Source: Chamaecyparis obtusa
Taxonomy: Eukaryota > Streptophyta > Pinopsida > Cupressales > Cupressaceae
Length of the DNA: 64,000 nt
Direction of reading: 5' to 3'
NCBI GenBank assembly: GCA_027943335.1
Contig: BSBK01006342.1
Span: 930,001 to 994,000 of the forward strand
Part shown: in pieces, positions 35,760 through 47,528 of the stretch
Position numbering within the stretch: the stretch's first letter is position 1
How the letters are laid out: every line of letters begins with the position of its first letter
The notes under the pieces: generated by a model
What the model was told of the DNA's origin: nothing
Database searches by the model: none
The model's input: only the letters and a program-made list of their open reading frames with translations
Made by a program: the position numbers and the translations under genes

Positions 35760-38700
35760 ATGGCTACACCTATTGTGCCTGATGTTGCAGAGAGAAAAAG
35801 ATATGTTTTCAAAAGGCATCCCTTTAAGTCTACCCTAGATGACTTAGAAGGAGCATTCTCCAGAACCCCTATGGGTGTATTGCATGTTGAAGACATTTGT
35901 GCATACATTTACTATAAGAAGGAACTAGTAGGACTTGTCAGGACAAGAGCACACATTAAAACTATGTTAAAGCCAAAAAAAACCTTCCTAGATGAGTTCG
36001 CACAACTAGAAAACCATCCCATAGTTGAATATGCTATGACGTATGAGTTTTATGAGTCTAAATGGATAAATATATTACTCAACAGGATTCATGATGACCT
36101 ATTCTGGATAGGTGAAGTACCAGTGAGAATCATGAGAGACCTCATTCATGAAATGATAGGCCTTTCAAGGATAGACGTCATTCTTCTAGCGGGTAAGGAT
36201 GTAAGAAAACTAGTTGAATAAGCATGTAAGTCAAGAAGTGATAGGAATAGAATGAAAATTGAGCCTATAGAGGAGAAAGACATCAAATTGATGTCTATGA
36301 TATTAGTTTATAGGTTCCAGCACACCAGCAAGGTGAATAGTATGACTGCGGACACTATTCTTGCAATGATAAGACTTGTCAGAGATAATGGTGAGTTCAA
36401 TCTATGTGAAATCTTCCATGCACAATTGATAGATAATATAAGAGCCATCAAGCATGATAAGAATAAAATATTCAGGTTTGGGTCTTTGATTATCTACATG
36501 TACTTCCACATACTTGGAAAGATATCAAATTTGTATCTAGAAAAGATTTTACCTTCAATGCCACAAATATCTCTTAAGGCATCTACTGAGAGTACATTGA
36601 AGGAATACATGGAGTTGGAATTAAAGACATTCACAATCAGAATGCAGATGAGATATAGAATACCAGAGAGTATTGTCAAAAAATATAAAGACAACATTTT
36701 CTTTATGGTTGAGACTGATATAACCTATATGGAAGTAGTTGAGTGAAGAACAAAGTGGATCCATCCACTTGGGTATGAAGTTGAGGAATCAATCTTGGAA
36801 GCCTATGCACAATTACTACTATCAACACCTAAGGACCCTAATGAACCTAGATGGGGGACTCATGAAGAGAAGACAAGAGAAGTTGATGTAGTTCTTAACA
36901 GTATAGCAACAAAAAGAAAATCCTCAAAGATCACATCTGAGATATTTAGAATTCATGGAGTAACTCAGGTAGATCTTGAAAAAGAAAGAGAAGAAAATAT
37001 TTCTTTGGAGATTGAGAGCGCATCTATAGTAGAAGCTAAGGAAGATGATCCTAAGTTAAATAAGATCAAGATTGAGAAGACAGATGATCCAAAGGATAAA
37101 TAGGGAAAAACAAATGTTATCCCTCCTATGCCCAAGGAAAAAATTGATCTTACATCACCTCCTGAGTATAAGACAATAACCAAGAGGAATAAGGAGATAG
37201 GTACAAGCCACCCATCCTCACAGACAATAAGGAGTGAGAGAAAGAGGACTCAAGCACCTCCACAAGTAGGTTTTAGACCTAGTCTTAAAGTGTTGATTAC
37301 AAGGATTATTAAGGAAGGTAAAATTGATCATATAGGAAAATTCTATGAGAAATACAGTGAAATAGACAAATCATAAATTTATGGAATGATTATCAAACGT
37401 ATGCTAAAGTTCAAAAAGATAGTCCTAGAACTGAAGACAGTGATTTTGGACAATGTATGGAATATATTGGAATTCTTGAAAAGATAGGTAATTTAGGAGG
37501 ATCTAAGAATAAGAGGGAAGATTCTAGATGAAAGCCTCCCAGTATGTTCTCTAGAAGAGAAAACCTTGTTGTTAGATTTGGTGAAGCCACACCTTTGAAA
37601 TAAGACAAGAACACTGCATATAATGGATAAAAATTATGATTTGGTAGCTAAGGAAACAAAGAAAGATTTTGATAAAGTTTTCTTGAATAGGCACATGTAT
37701 CCACCCACTGCACCCATAACACGAGTGCCCTCCAAGGAACCCAAGATGGTAGAGACCACAAATGTACCAATGATAGGCCCTTAGGACTCAACACCTACAG
37801 TTGTAACACATATAGAGGTAGTAAAGTTTGTGCCCATGACTGAGACACATAAGGATGATACAATATTCATTGATAATGTAGAGATAGCCATGGAAGCCAC
37901 AGATAGAGACTTGGATAAGTTTGAGGAAGATTTTGTGAGCACAAATGAAGTTGAAATTCTATGTGGTGACAATTCACCCAAGTTACAAGAAGAAGTACTA
38001 ATAGAAGATCTAACTAGTAAAGAAGAAGAAAAAGAGACAAAGGTAGAAGAGGAGAAATGAGAAGAAGAGATAAAAGGAAGTGAGCCGATAGATGAGCCAT
38101 CTGATGAGATGCCAATTAGAGTAAAAAAATAAGTGATGGATAGCACTCCTATCACTCCATTACCCTTAGCATGATTGTTGTCAAGTCTGACACTAGACAC
38201 CACTAGTTTGGACTCTTGGGGAGAAGAAGACCTGATCAAGATCAGTGTCTTGGCTATGGAAAAAGAAAAAGAGAAGCAGGTGATGAGAAATCCTTTATTT
38301 ATTGAGTCAATAGACATTTTGAATAATCTATTGATAGTAGAAAATAATGTACAAAAGGTTCATTCAGTTGATGATGTTAGCAACATTTTGACAAGCTTCA
38401 AGTCTAATTTCTCTAGCTTGGAAGAATTTGCATCTCAAGTAGCAGAAGGAAAATACATGAAAAAGAGATTGAGTGAACTAGTCAGTAGCTTTGCACTTGA
38501 CCTAAGTTCATTAAAGGTTGTTCAAGCATCTTTGAAGGAGTTTTCTGCAAAGGGAAGGAAGATCATTGTAGATTGTATGAATCAAGATAAACTAACTAAT
38601 GATCACTATAAGAGAATCCAAGAGGCAAAAGAAATGATTGACAAAGTAAGGAAATTAGTAGAAGACCCCTCCACTAATGTGAACATGTGCAACAATGTAT

Positions 38701-38999
38701 ACCAGGGGTAGATAGACAAGATAGAAAAGGCAGAGAAAGAGATGTCTAAGATAAGGGCAAGACAGACATAGCTTAGGAATGCTCTTGCGCCCTCTCTAGA
38801 TATACTAAATCAAAACATCAAGGAGATCAATGCCACTATGATGACATATGATCAAGGGCCTAGTACAGACTTTGACAAGATGGAGAAGCTACAATATGCC
38901 TTATGTGCCCATCTACAAATTGCCAATTCACTAATAGCATTTTGGAAACAAGAGATCCAAAATTTGCAGATAACATATCTGGATGTCCTAACATTGTAA
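35760..38999 (+). pseudogene. ORF2 of unknown function (about 1,080 codons), broken
   Basis: The start was chosen at the ATG at 35760 (MATPIVPDVAERKRYVFKRH). Frame 3 runs to 37376 with stops at 36219 (TAA), 36744 (TGA) and 37101 (TAG); a short +2 frame covers about 37379-37600; frame 3 resumes at about 37620 and ends TAA 38997-38999. Residues 1-330 look globular (FYESKWINILLNRIHDDLFW, FRFGSLIIYMYFHILGKI). Then come a Lys/Pro-rich linker, a Glu-rich acidic part (about 37830-38110) and a helical, coiled-coil C-terminus (about 38200-38990). No enzyme motif is visible. It occupies the place of pol in the element. The family is not recognised; loose similarity in layout to 12247-15823 is noted. 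Confidence 0.65.
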
Positions 39000-39200
39000 G
39001 TACTTGTAGATACATTTTTTGGAGAAACTTTGTCATTAATGTCAAAGGGAGAGTATTGTATAGAATATGGAGTCTTATATATATCTAAAGAAGATGTATA
39101 CTAAAGATTATAAGGGAGATATAAGTTAGAGTATGTTAAAGAGTTTTTTGTATAAGGGAACAGTTAGTAGCTTTTCAATATTCCTTTGTTGCCATCAATG

Positions 39201-39214
39201 ACAAAGGGGGAGAT
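39201..39214 (+). other. Polypurine tract
   Basis: ACAAAGGGGGAGAT directly before the 3' LTR. The preceding GTTGCCATCAATG (39188-39200) is the same as in the copia element at 10502-10514. Confidence 0.88.
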
Positions 39215-40330
39215 TGTTTGAAAGTTGACTATACTTTTGTATATGAATAGATATAGTGTTGTCATTATGGCAACAAAGTCATATAGTGTTTTCAACTCAG
39301 CACACATTATCAAAAGATCAAAATTTGGTTAAGTATAGAAGACTAGGTAGTTAATAGACCACAAGTAGATCAGAGCATCAGCGCATGTGCATATGACCGA
39401 GTTATGGTATGCACCCTTGAAGTTAAGATGGTAAGTGTTCATTCATGCTTAGTCTAAGAGTGCATGATTAGATGTGCAAGTATGAAGAAGATACAGATAG
39501 TTGAAGAGGTACAACTAGTGAACGCTAGAACAGAACAAAGTATGCAGCCGACTATTACTATTTTGATTAGTGGTTACAATATTGTTGTGTAAAGGCTATG
39601 CACCTATTGTAATTAATTTATAGACATGTAATTATATTTTTTTGTAAACACACTTGAGCCAATTCACTTGGAAGCATTGTATGTAATCGGTTATAGGCCG
39701 ACGTAGTTAATTGTTTTGGTAGTGCATATAAATATAAGATGCACTTTTGTAATAAGCCAAGGATGTTGAAATAAAGAGAAGATAAGTAGAGAAGAAGTGT
39801 GCAAAGAGAAGTAAGAATGTATTATATATTTTCAAGAGGTCAAAGCATCAGCACATCAAAGGAACTGACCAGACAAGCAGTGTCACAGCACCAATTCATC
39901 CAGCATGTATAGTATGTATCTAAGATCAAAAGGTTGTAGCCTTTACCACTTGAGCAGTGAGCTCTAGGGAAGTGTGTCCCCACCCCTAATAGGGTTATTG
40001 TGAAAGACTCCTAATAGGGTCCAACCCTTGACAAGGTCATTGTACTAAAATCATTGTAAAGAACAACTCCTAATAGGGTTGTAGATCTTCTAACAAAGAT
40101 CATAAGACACTAGTACAGTTCTTAGTGGGTGTCAATTCCCACCGGGGTTTTTACCTATTTGGGTTTCCCCGTAACCATATTGGTGTTATGTGTTATCTTT
40201 ATGTATCTTGTTTATGTTGATGTTCAATTTAGTACTTAAGCATTCAATTTAAGTTTCAAGAGTAAAGTAAAAATATTAAATATAGTGAACACTGATTCAC
40301 CCCCCCCTCTCAATGTTCCCTTTCCTAATA
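39215..40330 (+). repeat. 3' LTR of the gag/ORF2 element
   Basis: 1,116 bp, TGTTTGAAAG to CCTAATA. Matches 33035-34156 with scattered, mostly transition differences. A short C tract lies before the end (40299-40306). Confidence 0.92.
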
Positions 40331-40335
40331 GTTTG
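40331..40335. repeat. Target-site duplication GTTTG (right)
   Basis: Exact copy of 33030-33034. Confidence 0.92.
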
Positions 40336-40732
40336 CCTTTCTTTTCCTCCTGATTTGAGTAGTGTCATTTGAGGACACTCATGTAGATTACAGTCTTCTC
40401 CTCCTAGTCATATTTCAATGGAGGATCTTCAAATCATTAGTTACTTCTTGACCGAGTTTGTAGCTTTTTTCTTCAGTGATGTTCTACATGTTCATCCTAG
40501 TTCCTATTTTCTGGAACATTCCTAGTTTTGGAGGCTTCTCTAGTCCTTCAAACTAGTCTTTGTCTCTTTTTGGAGTAGAGTTTTTCCCATGTGGTTTTCT
40601 CTATTTCTCCACTTTATAGAGAGTCTCTTTTGTACTTGGGTACCTGATTAGGCCTTTTGTTGCCATGACCCATTTTCTTTCAGTAGTTCTTTCTAGGTTT
40701 TTAGCTTCTCCCAATTTTATCTTAAGGGAGGG
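40336..40732 (+). other. Internal region of the short-LTR element, right part
   Basis: Continues the sequence broken at 33034. The first 60 bp repeat the segment at 32943-33006. It ends with the purine-rich CTTAAGGGAGGG before the 3' LTR. No coding sequence is seen. Confidence 0.6.
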
Positions 40733-41120
40733 TGTTAGAGTAATAAAGTATTTACATATTAATCAAATCATATTGATTTAATTAATAAGACCCTTATTAT
40801 CTCTTTCTTCTTAATCTAAACTTTAGGCATATAATAATTAATTGTTTTATTAATTATTATCATGCAACCTAGGTTTGTTCACCCTTTTTAGGGTTTTGAT
40901 CTCCTTTTATAAGGATTGATATCTCATGTTTAATAACATCATTTGAGAAACATTCATTTTATTGAATTGCAACTTTTTTTTTTGCACATCAAGATTGTCT
41001 CCTCTTTCATGGATCCATGCATTTAGGCCTCTCTAGCTACTTTCTTCTCTCTTTCTATGATAGATGTTTGCATGTAGGTGTTATTGGGAGTTGTGGGTTG
41101 TTTACTCATCAACTCCAATA
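40733..41120 (+). repeat. 3' LTR of the short-LTR element
   Basis: 388 bp, matches 29165-29531. Followed by ATAGG (41121-41125), the right target duplication. Confidence 0.88.
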
Positions 41121-41125
41121 ATAGG

Positions 41126-42475
41126 TTTACAATCGCTTATACCAAAATTATTCAACATTTCCTTTATATATTTACTCTATTATATAAATATTACATTGTT
41201 AAGATAACTAGTTTGTAACCTACGAAATAATGATAACTCACTAGTCATTGATATTTTAAATTCTTTATGTATTTATGAAGCAAAGCCTTTACACAATTTT
41301 TCCTCTCTACCATATATGATATTGCCAACATATACTTCAACTATTGGCATTCTATCATCTTCTTTTATAAAATAGAGATTACTATCAGCAGTTCCTTTTT
41401 GAATTTTTTTCTAACAAATATTTGTATAATCTTGTATACTAGGCCCTAGGTGCCTATTTGAATCATTAAAGTTCCTTCTTCAATGTGCATACCATATCAG
41501 GATTTTATGAGATCTTTAAACCTTGTAGTTGTTATTTATACACTTCTTCTTCTGATTCTCCATTTAAAAATTCTTATTTTACATCCATTTGATACACCTT
41601 GAAATTATTGTAACCAATAAAAGAAAGAAGCTTCCTTATATCTTCTATTATAGAAACCATATCCAAAAAAAAATTCAAAAACAATTCCCTCAACTTTTGA
41701 ATAACCTTTACATACCATTCTAGCCTTGTTTCTTGTAACATGTCTTTGTTCATTCATTTTTTTCTTGAATACCCATTTGGTCCCTATGACATTCTTGTCA
41801 ACCAATCTTGGTAAAAGTTCCCAAGTTTCATTCTTTTTAATTTGATTCAACTCCTCCATTCTTAAAATTCAAATCTCCACTTTTCTTTCTTCCCCATAAC
41901 TCTTGGGTTCAGTAATTAATAGAAAACAATATTTTACCTATTGAACTGTGATCTAGAAATTCTTCTTCTTGTCTATACACCCTTGTCCTTATCATTGATT
42001 ATTTGATATTCTTAGTGATGCCTTTGAACATATTTGTATGTGTCTTCACCATTACTTCTGGTTCTACTTCTTTAATAGATTTTTCTTCTTTTTATTTTAT
42101 TGGATCATCCTTCTATTTTGAAATAGATGGAGTAAACTAAACATCAAAATCTATCACCAAATTTATGACCCCATCCTTAAAAAAGCTTTACATTTTCACT
42201 TTCAACAACCTTGTTTAGCCTCTTATTGAAACATTGGTAAGATTTTTTGTCTGGTGCATAACCCACGAAAATTACCTCATCAAATCTCGTATCAAGTTTT
42301 TCCAATCCATCATCATCTCTTCTAATGTAGCACTTTCTTTTGAATCTTGAAGCATCTCACAGTAAGTGACCTCCCATGCCATAGCTCATATGGTGTCTTT
42401 GAATGATTTTCTCTGATTTGAACCTTGTAAAGAAGGTTATTTTCACTATCCACAACATCCTTTCAATGGGTAAAA
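41126..42475 (-). pseudogene. pol: Ty1/copia integrase-RT region, minus strand, interrupted
   Basis: Read on the minus strand from 42475 downwards: integrase end (VQIRENHSKTPYELWHGR, about 42430-42370; FKRKCYIRRDDDGLEKLDTR; VIFVGYAPDKKSYQCFNKRL), then RT start (NETWELLPRLVDKNVIGTKW within 41605-41859) and on to KYIKEMLNNFGISDCK at 41126, where the ATAGG insertion cuts it. Many stops and frame changes. The integrase N-terminal part, protease and gag are missing, so the element had lost an internal segment next to 42480. The RT catalytic YVDD segment is not clearly readable. Confidence 0.82.
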
Positions 42476-42583
42476 TTAGTGCCATTAGATATTAGAACCT
42501 AAAACTGTAAGTTTTTTTCCATCATGGATTTTCCTCAGGATGTTGAGCTTCTTCAAGAGGAAATAGACTTTGATGCCAGTTCC
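42476..42583 (-). other. Remnant 5' internal end with PBS-like site (minus strand)
   Basis: On the minus strand, TGGCATCAAAGTC (42566-42578) resembles a mutated initiator-Met PBS (three differences from TGGTATCAGAGCC). It would follow the LTR end and mark the start of the minus-strand copia. The gag region that should follow is deleted. Confidence 0.45.
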
Positions 42584-43771
42584 TGAACACACTCTAAGTG
42601 CTTAGGGGGAGATAAATCAACACACAAAAAAATAATGCTAACTTAAAATAGCCATCACATGAAACAGTTAATAAAATTGACAAGAACTGGACACCTAAAT
42701 TTCATACGCAGAAAAACCCAAACTCGAAAAACCATGGTGAAAATTTTCCCACAAAGAATAATTTACTGATCTATACAATCTAATTACAAAAGATGGGATG
42801 ATCTCACTTCTTTGCAGTTGCAACTAGAGGCTCAGTACCATTACAATAATGAATACACATAGGAGCTCACTATTTCAAACATACAAATAGAGGATCACTG
42901 CCTAAGAAAAAAGATACATATCAATAAACCTATGCACCCAAGACTCATTATCTTAGGGAAAAGGTGCATACAATTCTTCACAAGGATAAATATATTTTCT
43001 CTTAATAATGAAGATGACTATTTAGGTTTAGAATTACCACCCCAACTCAGGCATTAGGGCTATGCAGTATTTCTATCCTAACAATGGAAACCTCCTCGAT
43101 TTGTAGGTGGACTATGATTAAGGAGGAGTCTCTAGATTCTAGGACGGTTCCTATTTGATATGGAATATCACCTCCTGATTAGTAACTTAGTGGGAAAAGG
43201 GAAGAAGGAAACTTTAAAACTAAAAGTAAATAGGGGTGATACACCAAAATGGAATCAAATTCTGCTTGAGAGGTAAAACAACTCCAACTCATATATCAAA
43301 GGTTTGACACTTTAAATCATTGTTCAACATATAGGCTAAAAGATCTCACTACTAGTGTTGAACCACAAATAGCTTAACCAATCAACAAACATACATTTTC
43401 GATATAAAGTTTGAATTATTGCTCTGCATCTTTTCCTCTACAACTATGATGTGAAAACCAGTCAACTTGAAACACTGCAAAATGTTCTATTAAGCTCTTC
43501 AAACAACAACATTATAAACTTGTTAGATTAGTGAACATAATAAATAATTCAGTTTATGAAAATGCCAAAAATGACACTTGTGAATCAACATTCAGACCAT
43601 TATGTTCACTAATCTACCAAGGTCCTACAACTTCTGAAAAGGGTTTCTTAGTTGGAAACACTAAGTCCCTTTCATTCAGATATCTAGTTAATAAAAAGGA
43701 CAACATACATCAAAATGACCATTAATAGTAAAAGGTTTCATGTTTAGAAAACAAGTCCCTTTAATACTACC
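42584..43771 (-). repeat. Probable 5' LTR of the minus-strand copia (proximal part)
   Basis: On the minus strand this ends in a C-rich CTCCCCCTAAGC (42600-42611) and TTCA before the PBS-like site, the same layout as the other copia LTR ends here. There is no coding sequence. The giant-LTR element at 43772-63946 is inserted in it; the interrupted sequence resumes at 63952. The other LTR is not in the window, so this call rests on layout only. Confidence 0.45.
43767..43771. repeat. Target-site duplication CTACC (left)
   Basis: CTACC directly before the LTR at 43772; the exact copy is at 63947-63951. Confidence 0.92.
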
Positions 43772-46700
43772 TATAGTACCCCTCCATAGTTTGCTTTTAT
43801 GTTCTCTTGCCAAACTCTTTTGGGCCACTTGTATGTGTGCTTCGTTATTTCAGTATTATTATAATTATTGGATATATGTCACTTTATGATGAATCTTTAA
43901 TTAATGGATTTTTATGATGTTTTATATTGATTTAGTTATATGCTGTGATGATGTTATTTATAATGATGGTTATACTTACCCCATACTTGCATGTGTATGG
44001 TGTTCATGTATGCTTTTATATTTTTGTTTGATGTGCTTGATGTGGTTGAGGGACGGAGTCGTAGTTACTTGCTTGCGAGATCCACACGATCGGCTGATCT
44101 CCGCCATTGTCTGTTATATTTCTATATATATGCACATGCTTGTCTCTTATGCAAGTTTGCAGGTACCAGGCATCCACTTCCCTGAATTGTTAGGATGAGC
44201 GTGCCCTATCGCTAATCTCAATGGTAAAAGAGGGGAGATAATATTCAGTTCCAAATCCTAACCTAAGCCAATTATTGTCCTAAAGTAGGGGACAAGATTC
44301 TCTATTTTCACCCTTCTAAACTCGTCTATTTGGCAAGAGTTTACACCTAAGTCCTGAGCTTGAGTGTGTGTCTATAGGTCTTTCTGATTCTTTGATTGTG
44401 GCGTTTGATGTGATTTCTATTTTTAGATCATGCTATTTTTAGCTGTGGCATACTATTTTAAATGGTAATTAAATAAATGTTTTTATTTAATTATTATTTT
44501 ATTGTATAGTTGATGCATAAATTAATTGGGAATTAATTTTATGCTAATTTTGAGTGTGGTTGAATTATTTAATTAATGTGAATTAATTAAATATCCTCAC
44601 TTTTGAAATATTTAAATCTTGAAATTTAACCTTTGTTTAATTAAAATATGTTTTATTAAATTGAAAGTTATTTTGGCATGTGTTAATTATGTTAACTAAA
44701 TATTCAAATTATTATTTAATTGAATGCATTATGTTGCACATTCATAATTGAATGGAATTGAATTAGTAATTCAAGTTGAAGTTTGGTTAAGTGCTTTTCA
44801 ACAAAGGTCAAAGTGAAGAGGAGACTCCAGTTCAACTGAGACTGAACTGTGAACTGAAGTTCGTCTTCATGCAAAGCCCTTTTGATGTTGAGTTTATATT
44901 TTTGCATGTGAAAGAGGAATTCCTTTAAGTATTAGGGGTTTTGGCCATTATTGGGGTACACAGGTTTTGGAGGAGGAATTTTGGAGATAGATTGTAACAG
45001 ATTTGGGAGAGATTTTTGAAACGCTTGGATTTTGTATTCTTCGTTCTAGTCATCTTCGAATCTATTAATTTTCGATTTGAGGTAGGTTTTGAAGTTTACT
45101 CTTGTTATTCCTTTTCAGAGCTTTGTAGAAAAGTGTGTCTTCATCGTGCCTATTGGATTTTGAATGTTGAAAAGTTTTGTATGTTATTGCAATGTGATTT
45201 AAATAGTTTTGCCAATCTATTTTGCAATTTGTTGATTTTGAGGAATCTGTAGGAAGAGTTTTAGAAAAAACCCAATTAGACTAGGGTTTTGAGATTATTG
45301 TAAAATTATTGGGGATTTTAGACATGTTGTGGTATAATCGTTATTGTGGTTTATATATATATATATATATATATAAATTAAAAAGCAATTTTATCAAAGT
45401 TTCTAAAAGTTTGCTAAGCGATTTATGATGAAATGTTTATAATTTTAAATATTTTGTTTTGGGGCTTTTAAATACCCCCCCTCACCGCAGTGCGGGCCCT
45501 CTAGCACTATCGGCGCAATACCTAGTGGTACTAACACACGATAGTCCCTGAGGGCGCTGTCGTGCGTCAGCACCATAGCCACTGGCGCACTAGTCTGTGT
45601 ATGAGCGTGGCAGGGGACAGTGTACCCGCAGGTAGCCCCTCGACTTTTAATATATTTTAAAAAAAATTTGCGCTTTATTAAATATTAATAAATTAATTTC
45701 AGTTATTTCTTTTTAATGTTTAATTTAATTTTGTTAGATGTTTTTAAAATAGTTTTGTTTAATTTAAAAAAAAAAAAATTAAATTCATTTAGTTTATTTA
45801 TTTAGAAATTAGTATAATTAAACTTTATTTTATTATTTAAAATTAATTCTTTTATAAATTAGTTTAGCCTTTTTTTTTTCTAAGTTGATTCTTTTGTATT
45901 GTTGAATAATTATTGTGAGGTGAATAATTATAGACCTAGGTTCATTCTTCAATTGTTTTATGATTGGTTTGTAAAGCTATTGAATATGAATTTCTATCTG
46001 ATTAATTTTATATAACATTTTTGATGCCTTGGTCTATTAGTTTTGGATTGATTATTTTTTAGGGTTGTAGTCATCTTTTTTGGGATATAATCCAGAGGTG
46101 GGTTTGGGTGAACTTTATATGTCATGTTTGGTTGCCATGCATATTATGTGGTGTTGGTGAACTTCTTTTATGATGTATCTGGCTTTGCATGTTTCTGATT
46201 TTGTATGTTGAATCTAGTTGTAGAGATTCAAGAGTTGTGTTAAGTCAAAGTTCATATTGTTCATGTGAAACCCTAGAGTAGGTCTTCTTAGTGTATATCA
46301 GGAAGTGGCTTGTGAATTGGTCTCAGAGCCCGGAAGTGGCTACTAGGAGATCCCATTACAAGTGGTTTAAAAAGTGATAATTAATAAACAATGGGAATCT
46401 AAAATAAACCTAATAATATATTTGTGCCTCACCCATGCCTAAGTTCCCGATTGATATTTTCTAGGATGGGAGTTGAGATGATGCTTGCCGCTTATATGGA
46501 CTCGAGATGGCATAGTTAGTACCTTGTCTACACGAGAGGTTACTATAACCACATAGAGTCACTAGAGCACTGGGGTCTGAAGGGACTACTAGGATAACCC
46601 TATAGTTGGCTTGTGTGATGACACTTTCTGTATACATCTTAGGTTTCCTACATGTTGTGTTTGCCTCTGGTAGAGTTTGTTATACCTTGTTGTACTTTTT

Positions 46701-47327
46701 GGTACCTTTGAGTTAGAAGCTTTCAGGACCTCTTCCTTGGATTGTTGTTGTTTGTTATCCGAGTGGGTTCTAATGTTATTTCCTCAACACGGTGGGAGTG
46801 GACCGTTTAGGTTCACAAGGTTGGGTGGTAGTGATTCTTTTACCATTTGAGATTCTGATGTTCGTGCACCGAGGCTAGATGATCCATGTTGCAGTTTTTC
46901 TTTCTTGTTCTCTTTCTTCTTATGATCTTGTATCATTCTTTTAGATATTCAGAGTTATCATGTTGTATTTCTTTTCAGTTATTGTATTCACATACCCTGC
47001 GACATGTGCCGTGGATGCTTATTATTATGGTTACCTCATGGTACAAATTATATTTATGTAATCATGCTTTTGATGTTGTATTTATCTTTCAGATGTAACC
47101 TTGGGATTCATATCTTTATCTTATATTAATTAATTAACTCTTTCGTAATCTACGTCAAGGAACCCTTGAGATTTGTAACCTATGTTAGTTGTTTATTGCT
47201 ATGCTTTGCTTCCATATTGTGAAAATTTGATGTTATTGATTGTTAACTTTATAAAAAAAAAATTATTTTGCAAACTTAGTCGCATGTTTAGGTTAAGTTC
47301 TTCTGGGTTCCCTAGCGGGGCATTACA
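43772..47327 (+). repeat. 5' LTR of the gag-only giant-LTR element
   Basis: Matches 48951-51423 plus 62782-63946. It contains a short (AT)n (45352-45374), a GC-rich block (45470-45645) and a conserved LTR core (44050-44215). Compared with the 3' LTR it has lost several CpG sites in the GC-rich block. Confidence 0.93.
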
Positions 47328-47329
47328 CT

Positions 47330-47341
47330 TGGTATCAGAGC
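47330..47341 (+). other. Primer-binding site (initiator tRNA-Met type)
   Basis: TGGTATCAGAGC begins two bases after the LTR end (CATTACA). Confidence 0.93.
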
Positions 47342-47528
47342 ACCAAGTTCTACACTGGGAACTCTGGGAAGTTGTGTGCCCATTAGATGTGTAGTCTGTT
47401 AAACTTGAAACTAAACATAGACATGAAACAATATGCTTTCAGACCATTGCTTTGTGTTTATGTTTTATTTTATTTTTGTTTTGAGTTTTGTTGAGAGTTG
47501 TTTTGGATCTCTATATGATGCAGGAATT

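Larger units (their letters stand above)
33035..40330 (+). mobile_element. Non-autonomous copia-type LTR retrotransposon with gag-like ORF and novel ORF2
   Basis: Full structure: 5' LTR 33035-34156, PBS at 34159, gag-like ORF 34210-35340, second ORF 35760-38999, PPT 39201-39214, 3' LTR 39215-40330 and GTTTG target duplication. No protease, integrase, RT or RNase H is present in any frame I read. The PPT context and the last part of the LTR closely match the pol-bearing copia element at 4790-11468, so that family is the likely source of enzymes. The LTRs differ by many substitutions and the ORFs have stops, so the insertion is not recent. The terminal CA of the 3' LTR has become TA. Confidence 0.9.
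29165..41120 (+). mobile_element. LTR element with short LTRs, non-autonomous, hosting another element
   Basis: LTRs of 367 bp (29165-29531) and 388 bp (40733-41120) start TGTTGG / TGTTAG and end CCAATA. A PBS variant TGGTATCATAGC follows at 29532, and a PPT-like AAGGGAGGG precedes the 3' LTR. The ATAGG target duplication is exact. It sits in the minus-strand copia pol gene. After removing the nested element (33035-40330 and one GTTTG), the internal region is about 3.9 kb with no pol. Family is unknown. Confidence 0.88.

Noticed and set aside
37781..38317. Minus-strand Ser-rich ORF of 178 codons
   Set aside because: Complement of the acidic and Lys-rich part of ORF2; its Ser richness reflects the reverse of GAA/GAT-type codons.
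43991..44198. ORFs conserved between both LTR copies of the gag-only element
   Set aside because: Conserved only because the LTRs are copies; frames overlap and have no domain. Better explained by a regulatory LTR core.
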